From positions 992,001 through 1,056,000 of the forward strand of contig JAECYW010000014.1 of NCBI GenBank assembly GCA_023014335.1: a stretch of DNA of 64,000 nt. Reading direction: 5' to 3'. Below, one piece after another: positions 44,346 to 55,214 of the stretch. The translations under genes and the position numbers were made by a program. The stretch is from Galerina marginata (lineage: Eukaryota; Basidiomycota; Agaricomycetes; Agaricales; Galerinaceae). The notes below the pieces were generated by a model. The model worked only from the letters and a program-made list of their open reading frames with translations. It was not told where the DNA came from and ran no database searches. Numbering within the stretch: the first letter of the stretch is position 1; the number at the start of each line of letters is the position of its first letter.

Positions 44346-44364
44346 GGGGCACAGTAAAGACCTC

Positions 44365-45423
44365 ATCAAATGGTCGGCCCAATAGTACTCGATAAGCTGG
44401 GTTACGGATAATGTGTACTTGTAAGTAGACAGTTACCCCACCAAAGGAGAACGCGACGTTTTCCGCAAGTCCTAGACTTTTCTCAACCGCCCCGTTTGCG
44501 CTTTGCATGTTGATGGTAATATTTGGATTCCAAGTTAAACCCATTTCAACAGCAACTGATTCAGCCATAGAGACGATTTGTGACCCACTGTCTACTATAG
44601 ATTCTTCCTGCGCTATGTTATTGATCCGGGGATACAAGGAACGTAACGCGTAAGTATCGCGCGCCACATATACCTCTTTTGGCACTGCCCCGTCATGGGT
44701 CTGCGCAAACTGTAAGTACGGGTCTGAACCGACGCGTAACTCAGGATCTAGACAACTATCGTTCAAGATACCAGCCAACATATAATTAGACACCGGTAGT
44801 TGATCGACAGTTAGCCCCGTCTCTACTTCCCGCGTCTTAGCATCCTCTTCCAATAACTCTTCCATGAGTACTGGCTTCCTAGCTTTCGACACGTTCTTTT
44901 TCAATGCTTCTCTAAGGCCTGGTGCGTTTCCCAATAGATTCTTCAATGGTATAGCCACTGATAGATCCATGATATCGTCCAACACCTTTTCAGATTCTGC
45001 ATTATCTTCGACGGGAGCTTTTGTCTTATACGATGGACCCGGCTTTGGGCCTTCTCCTTCGTTTGCTGGAGTCCGGGTGTCTTTTAGACGAGTCACCGTT
45101 TTAAGCGGCGGGACATCTATGTAGGGAAGCTCCCTGGACTTTACCACAGCTTTTGGTAATGGCTTTTTGGTAGCCTCGACCTTTTCTGGAGCCTTCTTAT
45201 TAGTACGCGGCGGTCCCCGTCGTACTTCTGGTTCTGGCTCAACTTCTGCTTCACTCTCTTCGCCACTATTCTCTTCTTCTTCCTCTTCAACTGTCTCTGC
45301 CTCGACGGCCTTTTTAGCAAATCTAACGCTTTTCTGGTTCTCTGGGAGCCTCGCTTTAGCTGACTTTTCCGCTGTTTTAGAGGAGGAAGTCGCAGCTCCC
45401 TTCCTCGAACTTACTGAAAATTT
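44365..45423 (-). pseudogene. Retrotransposon protease and linker, split by KDZ insertion
   Basis: The frame opens by a -1 shift from gag at the heptamer near 45417-45423 and runs through a long charged linker (EEEEEENSGEESEAE, KKAPEKVEATKK) into a retropepsin-like domain. It has the catalytic triplet in ESIVDSGSQIVSMAES, a flap-like NMQSANGAVEKSLG and the closing VLLGRPFD. The frame is cut at the target duplication and continues at 36776. The apparent continuation into 44275 is transposon DNA. Confidence 0.8.
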
Positions 45424-46790
45424 GACTGGTCCGCGGACTGACCTCGTTCTTCTGCCCTGACGAACTCGTTACGGGACAGGACTCGATCCAACGTCTCGCG
45501 TCCATAACTCTGCGCTAAAGTAGCTAGGTGTCGGGCTACTTCTGTATCAGTGTATAATTGGTCATACATCTGAGTAAAGAAGACATCCTGATCATAATCC
45601 GCGTCCTGGAAATACCCTGACTGCGCTGGCGGTGGTTTGGCTATTATCGGAACGCGTCCTCTATTTTTGAGTTCCACGACCTCCTTCATAGTCTTATTAC
45701 CGTCCCGGGGAACGAAATCGCCGCCAGGTAATCTGATATTATTGGACTCGTTCTTTATCACCCATCCATATCCAATATGCTTATTTGCATGGGGACAGTC
45801 TGAAATCCTATGACCAGTCTCTCTACAATAGAAACAAATGTTTCCATTTGCGTCCCGTCCCATGTAGGTGTTCCCTCTTGGGTAAGGCATCTGGTTTGGG
45901 GATGGTCCAACATAAGAAGCGGTCGGAGTAGGTGGACGTTTAAGACTATTAACCACGCCGAATAGTTGATCAAGTCTACTATTCACGTCCTGCGACCATT
46001 TTGACTGTATCTGTGCTGTGTCTTGTAGACGGGCCACTCCTTCTTCTATTTTTGGGAGGGTGTCATCCTGAGCTATCCGTGATACCTCTGGGGTGGACGC
46101 GAAACGTACATCCTCAGTATCATATCTGCCCGTTGGTCTATGAGCTCGCTCTGCCACAATGACGGCGGTATCGACTACATTGTTTAACGTGAAACGATCC
46201 TCATTTCTAAAGTCCAACGTGACGGGTGCAGGATTCTCAGCATCGTCGTCCGCAGCCGCGGCAGTGGCAGTAGTTGTAGCCGTGGTCCTGTCAATAAGTA
46301 AATCAAGTCTATCCTCAATCCTTCTTATAAAATCGGGGTGAAGACATGAATAAAATTTAATGACTAGCTCTCTGTTAGACAGAAGTTTTGGAGGGACCTG
46401 TAGCCTTGCTGCTTCCGCACAGAACGAACGTTTAAGGCTTAGTAGCTCAGCTAACTCATGAGCCTTAATACGCTTGCTGCCTGACCGCGCCCGTAATATT
46501 TTCTCTAATCTTTCTAGGGACCCGGTCTCCAATGCTGAAGCCTCTGGGTAGCTCCTAATAATCTCTTTCTTGTAATCAACCCATTTCTTTGTAAACGAAT
46601 CAAACGCTCGCCACTCGGACTCAGTGACCGCCGATGTATATTTGCCGAGAGTCGCGATTTTAGTTTTATCATCTTTAATATTATGGAGCTCGTATAAGTC
46701 TTCCATTCTATTGATGAAACGTAGTAATTCCGCGGGATGCTCGTCATCAAACTTAGGCGCGTCCTTCGCTCCAGGAAGTGGCATAGGCAT
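45411..46790 (-). CDS. gag: Retrotransposon gag with CCHC zinc knuckle
   Basis: 459 residues from ATG 46790. Capsid-like helical region (LLRFINRMEDLYELH, WRAFDSFTKKWVDYKK, LVIKFYSCLHPDF), then the zinc knuckle C-x2-C-x4-H-x4-C (CFYCRETGHRISDC), then TAA at 45411-45413. The same frame stays open upstream to about 47188 (roughly 130 more codons rich in Ser, Ala, Lys and Arg) without any ATG, so the true start may lie upstream through a spliced leader or a non-AUG codon. At 45417-45423 the heptamer A AAT TTT, two codons before the stop, is a plausible -1 slippery site leading into pro. Confidence 0.88.
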   Translation of the reverse strand: MPMPLPGAKDAPKFDDEHPAELLRFINRMEDLYELHNIKDDKTKIATLGKYTSAVTESEWRAFDSFTKKWVDYKKEIIRSYPEASALETGSLERLEKILRARSGSKRIKAHELAELLSLKRSFCAEAARLQVPPKLLSNRELVIKFYSCLHPDFIRRIEDRLDLLIDRTTATTTATAAAADDDAENPAPVTLDFRNEDRFTLNNVVDTAVIVAERAHRPTGRYDTEDVRFASTPEVSRIAQDDTLPKIEEGVARLQDTAQIQSKWSQDVNSRLDQLFGVVNSLKRPPTPTASYVGPSPNQMPYPRGNTYMGRDANGNICFYCRETGHRISDCPHANKHIGYGWVIKNESNNIRLPGGDFVPRDGNKTMKEVVELKNRGRVPIIAKPPPAQSGYFQDADYDQDVFFTQMYDQLYTDTEVARHLATLAQSYGRETLDRVLSRNEFVRAEERGQSADQSNFQ

Positions 46791-47315
46791 GATTGTCTGA
46801 CTGGTAATGGGATCTTCGTTATGAACTGGTAAGGTTGCGTTTGACGCTATGTTTTGTGATAAAACAAGTACGGGACTAGAGGTGCGCCTGATTATATCTT
46901 CAGGCTCGATACTAACTCGTCTTTGTTGATGATCAATGCTAGCTGAGACGCGCTGCTGAAAGCGTTCCTGAGCTGGATTGCTAGGGGCTCTAGTTGTAGA
47001 TCTAGCTCTACTGGTACTAGGTAATCTGTCTTGAAAGGGGACTAGTTCACCGCTTGAGTTATTAGTCTGCCTTTTGGCTTTTTGTCCGGCAATAGAAGTT
47101 GAAGCACCGGTGTTAGTGGCCGCGTTTGCTGCCGCTCCCGTTTGCTCTTTGCGTTTACCGGCTGATTTGCCTTTGCCCGCTATGTTTTCTTAAGTTATCG
47201 GGTTACCGACGACTCTAGCAGGTTGTATATCTGGTTGTAGTAGTCGTTTGACTACGACGGGGTATTTTCTTTTAGTAACAAGTAGATTCAATGGATTTAT
47301 CTAGTATTAACCCTC

Positions 47316-47332
47316 CCTCGTGGTGGGCTCCA
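47316..47332 (-). other. Primer binding site
   Basis: On the minus strand, two bases after the inner edge of the 5' LTR, TGGAGCCCACCACGAGG begins with the TGG expected to pair with a tRNA CCA end. I could not name the tRNA. Confidence 0.6.
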
Positions 47333-47334
47333 GA

Positions 47335-49018
47335 TGAGATGCTTGCTGCGGGGTAGTTTTGAAACACGTAGATGACTGAATAGGTAGACTTTTAATAAAA
47401 TCTAATCCCCTATCACACACACACACTATCAGTCAACACAGTAAATCAATCCTAACACTTGACGAGCGTTAAGCACCCAATCAAATAATCAAGTTAATTG
47501 ATCAGTTCTTTTTGGGAGGGACAGGTAATTTTATAATAACAAGACTAATCCGAAGAATCCGTCTGGTACAGGGAAAAGTACGCGTTCACGTAGAATGGAC
47601 GCGTCGACCCGAGGGTGAACACTTAATGGGTTGTTGTTGGGGAAATAGAAAATAGATAACAAAATCAAAGACTCTGCCTCTTGGGATCGCGGGATACGTC
47701 ACTGAGACGCGTACGGGACTTAATTACTTTGGACTCTTGAAAAACGGGATAACGCCACTCTGGGACGCGTATGACTCTCTTGGGGTTACCAAAACCCTAC
47801 TCGACGGGAAGAAACTCTGCAATGTCCGGTGTAGTCTACAACTATCTGAGTTGCCTCTACCACAGTCCAGGTCTTAGACACGCGACGCACTACCAAAGTA
47901 CGGGTTACCGCGGCTAATCGGATGGCCACTGAAGCCTCTTCAAGTCAAATAGATGACAGGTGTAAGAGATCGTTGTTCAAGTCCTTAAGTCTTTCAAAAT
48001 CAAGTACGTTCACTCTGATCACAAAAGGTGAAATTCCGTCTAAGACAAATAAATCTGTTTATTCAAAATTCCGCGAAGTCAAGTTAACACTTAGAAGTCT
48101 CGAAGAGGTTCTGGTGAACGTTCAAGATATAATCTCGTGGGTGGTAAATTGCTTGTCTTTTTCTACGTACGCGTACAGCTTTTATACTACTGAGAATAAT
48201 ATTTACATGTGATACAATGAAGGACTCGGCCTTTTACAAACAGCTGAACCGGATGCCAAGTTTCTTGTTTACTAAGCTTTCTGTTTCTTGCATAAGCCAT
48301 CTTTCTGGTTGGCACGGGTACGCGTCGTTATTACTCCTTTGGTAAGGGTGTTCAGAGGTTCTTGCTGAGACAAGACCGTAAAACGCGTCCCGATGTGCCG
48401 GGTCTAGACTCTATCTGTGTGTTGCGGAAGACGCGCCCATATGTTTCGATGGACGGGCCCGCACGGTAATCTTATCTTATCTCAGTCTTCGGGTGCGCAC
48501 TGTTATTCGCGTCCGTTATTGTTCGCCCGAGATGTCCGTGGGACTCGACTCGGCAATCCTTCCTTTTACAGTAAGGTCGAGACTCGAGAAGCCATCATGG
48601 TCGAGACTCGGCAGTTCCCATCCCTCATGTTCTGGGTTCGCGAGCTTGTTACTTGATTTGTCAGGTGGTGCCGCGTCGGCACCATAGTTGTGGGTCCTAT
48701 TCTTCGGATATCTGTCCCTATTTGTTTAGACGCTAGAGACCTGTGCCTGTCAGTTAGGCGCACAGGTGGGCCCGCGTTCACAGTCCTCGCCTTATTACCG
48801 CGCTTCGTATACGGACGCGTACCCGTAATTAGAAGCACATAGTTTAACTTGGACTTCGTCGCGTACAATAGTTTCCTCTAGTCTTGGCTGGCTTATACTG
48901 ATTGTCCGAGACTTAGACAATGCGCCGCGCAAGATATATCATTATTCTAAGTCCAATATTGGTATGAGGAACAGGTAAAAACCGAAAATTCAGGGCTGGC
49001 CGAAGGGCCGTCTCTTCA
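47335..49018 (-). repeat. 5' LTR of the gypsy element
   Basis: Partner of 24065-25748 with 6 differences, all transitions. It should hold the promoter for gag-pol transcription on the minus strand. Confidence 0.95.
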
Positions 49019-49328
49019 CCGCAACATCCTAATGCCGTATATCTGCATTGAACTTTCACTTTCAGAACAGCTTATCTTCCTGAGTAGCGCGGCTCATATG
49101 CTTCTCGCGATGACACATGAAGATAACGCGGGGACATTTCTCATGCCAACACAACTTTACGTGGACCTCATGATTATGATCAAAAATGTATATTTTTGTG
49201 TCGCCAAAGCCCAAGTGGATGACCCCTTAGGTCGCTTTTTCCTAATTCTGCTTGGAACAGACCGTCTCGAGGAACTCTTCGGAATTCTTCGAACAATGGT
49301 CGGGAATGACTCTGGTATCGACATTCAC
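49019..49328 (+). pseudogene. Zinc-finger DDE-type gene, 3' part after the retrotransposon
   Basis: Continues the gene that stops at 24064: NILMPYICIELSLSEQL, then VDLMIMIKNVYFC and LGRFFLILLGTDRLEELFGILRT with the likely catalytic Glu. Similarity in character ends at MVGNDSGIDI near 49328, and a stop follows at 49356-49358 in unrelated sequence. The C-terminus was lost, most simply through the neighbouring KDZ2 insertion. Confidence 0.6.
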
Positions 49329-52300
49329 TTCAGTGAACCCCTACATAGTACCCTTTAGGGTGGTTAATTCCTGATAGCATACCCAACCTAAAGGGTGCTC
49401 AAATATAAGTTCCGGGAACATATTTTCACTTCATAATATGTGTTAGAAAGGAAATATATATCAATACACAAATGTAATGATATATATTTAGAGAGGATAT
49501 ATATCTGTTATAAACATATTTATGCTTCCCAAACCTATTTTTCATTGTCACATTAGGTGCCAGGGGTCCTAAAGTTAAAAAATTGCCCTGGGGCTCCCAA
49601 AAATAGTTACTGCCTTGCTACAATACCATTATAGCTAGATAATAGTCATATGCACTCATTGTATTGAAATATTGGGGAAATTTAATCAATACTTGTGTAT
49701 AATTAAATATTCTAATTCTGTGCACTATTACTCTACTGTAAATGCATTTTTGTTAAATCTCATAGTATAATGATAGTGTGTTGCAAGAAGCTAACTTTGA
49801 CAAAGTAGAGATTGTCATGGGTACAGCGATCTGCACACATTGGGGTGTGGGTTTTGTCAGGGTACAGGTATGGGTAGGCATTTTCATACTCTACAAAAAC
49901 CTATACCCATGACAAGGGTTGGCAGATCAGGCACTGAGGTTGAACCTCATTCTCTTCATCATTTATGTTGTTTTCCAAAAGACTTTCTGAGACCTCAAAC
50001 TGCTGTGCTTCTTCCAATTCTTCTAATGTTGGACCCCATGACTCTTCAAGATCTTTTGGAATAATTCGAACTGCAGGTATCCAGTTTAAGCAAAGTCGCA
50101 GAAGATGTTTTTTTCGTTCCACAAGTTGATAAACCAAATCTGGGTCATCTGATGACCACGACAAAGCATTAACCACAATAACCCATTCTTCTCTCATCCA
50201 CTGTTATCCACTGTTGCATTGAAATTGTCTCCTCTATCAATCTTCGTTCTTCTTCAACACACCGATCAAGCTCCAATAAGGATTTTATTCCTTTTTGAAT
50301 ATTATCATTTCCCAACCATTCCGGAATCAATAATCCATCATCATTATCATCTGTCAGTCCAATGTCCTGCCAAATATCATCATCCACATCCAATTTAAAT
50401 AACCCATCAAGTTCCATTGAGAGAGGTGCAACAGCACCTCTCGGAGCTTTTCCCAATGTAATCATTTTTGACAATTCACTGCAAAGTTTATTGTAGTTCC
50501 GAGCTAAAGTCTGAATTCCAGGTTCTTTTCTTTTTAATTGCTGTTCAGTATGCTTTTGCAACTTGGCATGATTTACAGTTGACCGATAAGCCCGTTCAAT
50601 ATTCTCTAGCTCAAATTTCCTTTGTCGTAAACGATCACGTATCCGTTGTTTCAGAGCCAAAGCATTCATGCGAGTTTTCAAAAACTCATTTCCCATCAAT
50701 TTTGATAAATTCTGTCTGCCATCAACTGATAATTTGGACCTTTTGTTGGCAATAGCCTTTTGAGCTTTTTTTAACTTGGTAGACAGCTCTTCCAGATTTT
50801 CTTGAATAGTCATAGCATCTAGTCCTTCATCATAAACTCCTGATTCCAGCATAGCTTCAAAGTCTGCTACCTGAGCTTTATAGGAGTCTACATTTTTTGT
50901 AAGAGCTAATATTTCTTCAATTTCTTTATTTGCAAGGGATTTAGATTGCTTTTTCAGAGGCTTTGTTTGCTCTGTTATTTGTTTATTCCATTCTTGTCGA
51001 AGAGTGTCTTCATTGGTTCCCATGGCATAGACTTGTTCCAGAACTTCCTTGGCATCACTTTTCCTCAATGATGTAGCAATCCATTTGCGCTTTAGCCAGC
51101 CACCTAGACCTAACATTGATTTTTCATCCAGGTGTTTGACTTGGGTATCTATAGTGTAGATACGATTATAGTAGCCAGACACCCGACAGGAAGGAATTAA
51201 TGATTTGATCATGCTCCAAAATCTTTCACAACCTTCACCATCTGTCAGGCCAAAACCTCGACATTTGCGTGGATGATAGATTAACTGGCAAGGCCATTGG
51301 TGCCCATATGCATGAAAAACAGAGATCCCAAAAACAATGCGGTCCAAAAACTCAGCCAAAAACTGATATTTCTCACAGCTGCGGTGTAGCTGACATCCAA
51401 TGTCATAGAGTACACCTATCCGCATATTTGCAGGAATATGTTCAAAGAGCTTTTGCAACAGAGACAGTGCATAATGCTGCTTTTCACCAGCAGATGTCAT
51501 ATTGACAAGCCATAGCACACGATCATGGCGGCACAGCATCGCCATTAAACCAGTATCCGCAAAAAAAAGAGTGCTTGCTTTCATGCGTTTCTCATCAGCT
51601 GCAACAAAAGAGTCGTTACAGCCATCCAATACACTTGTAGGTATTTGCATCCCAGGTTCATAGTCATCAGTGGGTTTAGCTTGATTTGAAGGCATAGTCT
51701 GATGACCTTGATTTGCAGGGACTTTCTTAGGCTTTTTACCTTTAGTGCTTGGACGCACATCTTCAACTTCTGCTTCCATATTGTCGACATCTTCTTTGGA
51801 AACAAATACACTATCAGGGTGAGTGCGGGGTGCTGTCCATGCCTTGCTATCTGACTTGTGCCGCTTTTGGGTAAAGCAAGCATCAATGCAGACAATAGCA
51901 TCCACACTAGGTGACATTGTTATTATCGTTACAGATGAATATAAGTAAAGCTTACACTTTATCCTTTTTACACCAATTTTCTCCACCAAAACAGAGCGGA
52001 CATCTCTCACGGAGATAATTGCTTGGTCGATCATCTCCCATTGGGTTATTATGATCAACACTTGCAGATGGACTTGACATGTCAACATCAGGCAAGTGTT
52101 CTGGTTGATATGAAACATCTAAAGTATTAAGTATTAAGTCATAAAAAGCCTGGTTTCAATAACCAAGCAGTACTAACCATTCATTTCAGTATCATCATCC
52201 TCATCATCCATTGATAAAACTGCCCCGCGTACTTGGTCCAAGTAGTTTCGCAACATCACATTCTTGGTGTCAGTTAATGTTGCATACCAGTGTAATGCAG

Positions 52301-52582
52301 TCCCAAAACGACCCCGCAGACTATTCTAAAACCAAATGAGACCTAAGAGAAAAAAAAACAGAAGTCTGAAGCTTACTCGGGTCTGGAGTTTAAAGTTGCG
52401 AGCACTAAGGAAACCCTCTAGAGTTTCACACCATGCTGTTGTGTTTGGAGCTGCATTTACAAAGAGCTCCCGTGCAAAATCCAAGACATTTAAATCAACT
52501 GCCAAAGAAGGCTCCAATGGCGCACACGGAAACAACCCACGAGACAAGAGCTGAAGAGCAGGCTCTGTACAAGTGCACAGTG

Positions 52583-53593
52583 CAGCCTTGTAAGCTATAT
52601 TCATTAATGAAATCATGGCAGTTACCAGTTAGGGTGAAGTATTCAGGCAGGGTACCTACCAGGTCTGGCAGTTGCCAGTTCAGTGCCAATATACAACCGT
52701 CGTGAGCTCAGCTACGTCATAACTAAAAGGGTAGGTAAGGGTGATGTTTGTTTGTATATTGATGGGATCAATAAGATCATGTGACTTCAAATTTGCCTCT
52801 ATTTACATGCTTGTCGCAGATTCATATCATTTTATGGCCTCAAATACAAACAAATATACAAATAGAGGATCAGGGTCCACCCATCACCTTGTAAATGAGT
52901 CAATCAGGGTTGTATCCAGAATAGGAAACAAGTGATCAAAAAACGCAAAGTTGCAAAGTCTATTGACAAGATATTGTTTGGCAACTGCCAGAGGAAAACT
53001 GAAATGTCATTGGGTGTGGCTGTGCTATAAACAAAAAACATGGGGCCAAACAATCTGACCCTGAATCCATCAAAATTCTATTTTTAGCTTCACTCCCCAT
53101 AGAGAAAAATGCAAAATACAAAAAAAAAGCCGGCGCTCACAAATTCTGGCAGATGGGAAATTTTCCCAAAAAGGAAATTGTTGACAGGAGGGTAGAGATC
53201 AATTTTTAGATCAGGAGACAATTTAAATTTTCTTCCTGCAGGCCCTGGTTATGGAGATATAGATCAAACAATAATATTCCCATCTGCCAGAATTTGTGAG
53301 CGCCGGCTTTTTTTTTGTATTTTGCATTTTTCTCTATGGGGAGTGAAGCTAAAAATAGAATTTTGACGGATTCAGGGTCAGATTGTTTGGCCCCATGTTT
53401 TTTGTTTATAGCACAGCCACACCCAATGACATTTTGTTTGTCTACTGGTAGTTGCCAAGCAGCATCTAGGTAGTGTCTAATGGCTACTATTTTGTTGGGA
53501 ACTGGCAACTGCCAGACCTGGTAGCTACCCCCCCTGAATACTTCACCCTAACTGGTAACTGCCATGGTTGAATACTTCAGCCAGCTTATAGAG
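52583..53593. mobile_element. Fold-back element (about 1.0 kb) inserted in the KDZ2 transposase exon
   Basis: Flanked by gtgcacagtg at 52573-52582 and 53594-53603, an apparent 10-bp target duplication. Terminal inverted repeats of roughly 70-100 bp share ccatggcagttaccagttag, ggtgaagtattcagg and tggcagttgccagtt. Removing the element and one repeat restores the reading from LKKITL to CTCTEP in the transposase. There is no coding capacity. A 9-10-bp duplication is typical of Mutator-like elements; assignment is tentative. Confidence 0.75.
53002..53434. repeat. 158-bp inverted repeat inside the fold-back element
   Basis: Arms 53002-53159 and 53277-53434 are almost perfectly complementary around a 117-bp centre, and weaker pairing extends outward to about 52974 and 53460. 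Together with the terminal repeats the element can fold on itself almost completely. Confidence 0.9.
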
Positions 53594-54443
53594 GTGCACA
53601 GTGTAATTTTTTTAAGCCCTTAAAACAGATCAACTATGTCAGAATTATATAAACAATCAAAGTATAAAACTTACGTTCAAAATAAACACATGTAACTTCC
53701 AATAATCGACCATCACTACAACCTGCACATCCTCTCTCTTCTCGCACACCCTCCATATCTCGCAACCCAGCAGTCTCCCTCAGAAGTTGCATGTAGGGTT
53801 TCAATAACTGAGGGATAATATCCTCACTCCACTTCCTCCACTGACGCTGCTTCTTTCCAGCCCGCTTGGCAGCATCATCAGTATCAGCCCCACCACCACC
53901 ATCCTCCTCATCCTCGTAACCCAGAGGAACTTCCAATTTCTCCCTCTCAATGGTATTACCCTGACCAACGACTTGTGAGAATGATCCAGTTGGAGCATAA
54001 ACACGGCCTTGAGCACCAACCACAGCATGTGGTAGACCATATGGGCGACGTCCAAGAGGGACACTCTCCAAAGGAACCAAGCCCTGGATAGACCCACTCT
54101 CCACTGGCTTCCTATCACGAGTCTGCCAGAAAGCATTAGGCATAGCAAAAGAGAATATAGGTCAAACGGTCAAGTACAATGTGATGAAAGGGAAGAATGG
54201 GAAAGAAAGATAGAACATGATTCACCCATCCTTTATCTTACTCGTGATAGACACACACCAAGAACATGCGGCGAAGTTATAATTAAAACGAAGGTGACCG
54301 GCCACACGGCCGATCACCAATACATGCGGTAAACGATATATATACATCAAAAAAAGCTGCCAAACGACGTCAGTTACAATGTCAGATATCTTAGAATGGA
54401 CTCACTGCGCAAGAGGTTTCCCCGATCTCAAGATGCCAACCAA

Positions 54444-55088
54444 TCAACGCCTCGGAAGCGGACGCGGAAGCAACGGCGCCCTTCGAAAGTAACGGAAGAA
54501 AGTGTTACAGTAGAACGGGAAGGCCACACGTTCTACTGCAGCTACACTCTCTTCCGAAAAGCTTTTATAGTGGCCCAAATCCTCCAAGTAAACCGACATT
54601 TTATTCAAGCGCCGTGCTTCGGGTCCATCTGGCCATGTTGAAAGGAGGGTTCGAAAGGCCTCAACGTACTCCACACAAGCTTCCCAGTGAGCCACACCAA
54701 GTCCTTCATCACTCTTCGGAAGATCCATTTGCAGATATGTGCTGTTGGGTAAACACGCGCGAACCATAGAATCACGAAGGGCAGCTTTGATCTCGAGCCA
54801 ACGGTGACGGGGGAATATGCACTGATCTAGCGCTGACAATTCGAGCCGAAAGTTGTTCTTATGAAGATCCCAAACTACCTCTTGAATCAACGTTGTCGAG
54901 AAAGACACGTTGCACCTCGGGAGATCTGCTGCCAAAGCCACCTTCTCTCCAGCCCAAAACACATCCATTGGTCCAGTGATGCCCGCCAGATCCATGGCAA
55001 AAACATCCGTTTTCTTGGCTCGTTTGGTCGGGCGTTGAGCTTCGGACGAAGGAGTTTGCATGCCCAGTGAAACGGCCACCCTATCCAT
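54444..55088 (-). CDS. Unrecognised ORF next to a truncated LTR
   Basis: 214 codons with even amino-acid composition and few biased runs (MDRVAVSLGMQTPSS, LSALDQCIFPRHRWLEIK, LLSTWPDGPEARRLNKM). The frame stays open upstream of the ATG to about 55130, so this may be an internal exon. The LTR fragment at 55215 sits where the promoter or upstream exons would be. I do not recognise the family. It may be a host gene damaged by the insertion. Confidence 0.4.
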   Translation of the reverse strand: MDRVAVSLGMQTPSSEAQRPTKRAKKTDVFAMDLAGITGPMDVFWAGEKVALAADLPRCNVSFSTTLIQEVVWDLHKNNFRLELSALDQCIFPRHRWLEIKAALRDSMVRACLPNSTYLQMDLPKSDEGLGVAHWEACVEYVEAFRTLLSTWPDGPEARRLNKMSVYLEDLGHYKSFSEESVAAVERVAFPFYCNTFFRYFRRAPLLPRPLPRR

Positions 55089-55214
55089 CAGGAACAGTTT
55101 CCAATCGCTGGGATTTGGAAGGGCTCGGTCGGTCTCCTTTCATTGGGTCGTGCGCATGAGCCATGCCTTCCGAAGGACCAACCAGCAGACCAAATACAGT
55201 GTCCTTCGTTCCGT

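Larger units (their letters stand above)
36777..44364 (-). mobile_element. Complete KDZ-type DNA transposon (copy B, 7588 bp) nested in the retrotransposon
   Basis: Flanked by the 8-bp duplication atcaaatg (36769-36776 and 44365-44372). The left tip is CTGTACTTTACCTTGCCCCACC shortened form, and the right end read inward is GAGGTCTTTACTGTGCCCC; after the first bases the two match well around CTTTAC and GCCCCACC. Both ends have subterminal arrays of ATTCCGGCGGAAT-type words. It carries two minus-strand genes, a transposase (37257-39550) and an accessory protein (39754-42302), and a GC-rich repeat region beyond the latter. It splits the protease gene of the gypsy element exactly at the duplication. 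Copy A at 1-1878 is the same family. Confidence 0.9.
24065..49018 (-). mobile_element. Ty3/gypsy-like LTR retrotransposon with antisense gene cargo and a nested KDZ insertion
   Basis: Two LTRs of 1684 bp begin TG and end CA. The host gene is duplicated only as ccgc (24061-24064 and 49019-49022), a 4-bp target duplication. Reading the minus strand from 49018: 5' LTR, PBS, gag, pro (interrupted at 44364 by a KDZ element ending at 36777), pol with RT, RNase H and integrase in that order (Ty3/gypsy order), then about 7 kb of plus-strand genes, PPT and 3' LTR. Without the insertion the element is about 17.4 kb, very long for gypsy. LTRs differ at 6 of 1684 sites, so it inserted recently. Confidence 0.92.
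49901..54143 (-). pseudogene. KDZ transposase with CxC1-type cluster, broken twice
   Basis: Exons on the minus strand: 54143-53675, 53618 onward (interrupted by an insertion at 53593-52583) to 52377, 52325-52178, 52118-51956, then 51906 to 49901. Landmarks in order: PLGRRPYGLPHAVVGAQGR, QWRKWSEDIIPQLLKPYM, the cysteine cluster CAGCSDGRLLEVTCVYFE with CTCTEPALQLLSRG, NTTAWCETLEGFL, RCPLCFGG, then CIDACFTQKR, LYDIGCQLHRS and DGEGCERFWS, which carry the likely D, D, E. A coiled-coil C-terminal half follows. A 10-bp tandem duplication (50196-50205 repeated at 50206-50215) shifts the frame at QQW, after which REEWVIVVNAL continues in the new frame. Frameshift plus insertion make it non-functional. 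Confidence 0.85.
49335..54300 (-). mobile_element. Second KDZ element (KDZ2), boundaries approximate
   Basis: Defined by the transposase gene 49901-54143 and AT-rich flanks. 49342-49395 contains accctttagggt and aacctaaagggtgc as an inverted pair, and 49850-49930 another (gggtacaggtatgggtagg with cctatacccatg). I could not match a left end to a right end, so the limits and target duplication are unknown. It differs in sequence and gene content from the KDZ element at 36777. Confidence 0.6.

Noticed and set aside
44275..44364. Continuation of the protease ORF into 44275
   Set aside because: Those codons lie inside the KDZ element beyond the target duplication; the true continuation is at 36776.
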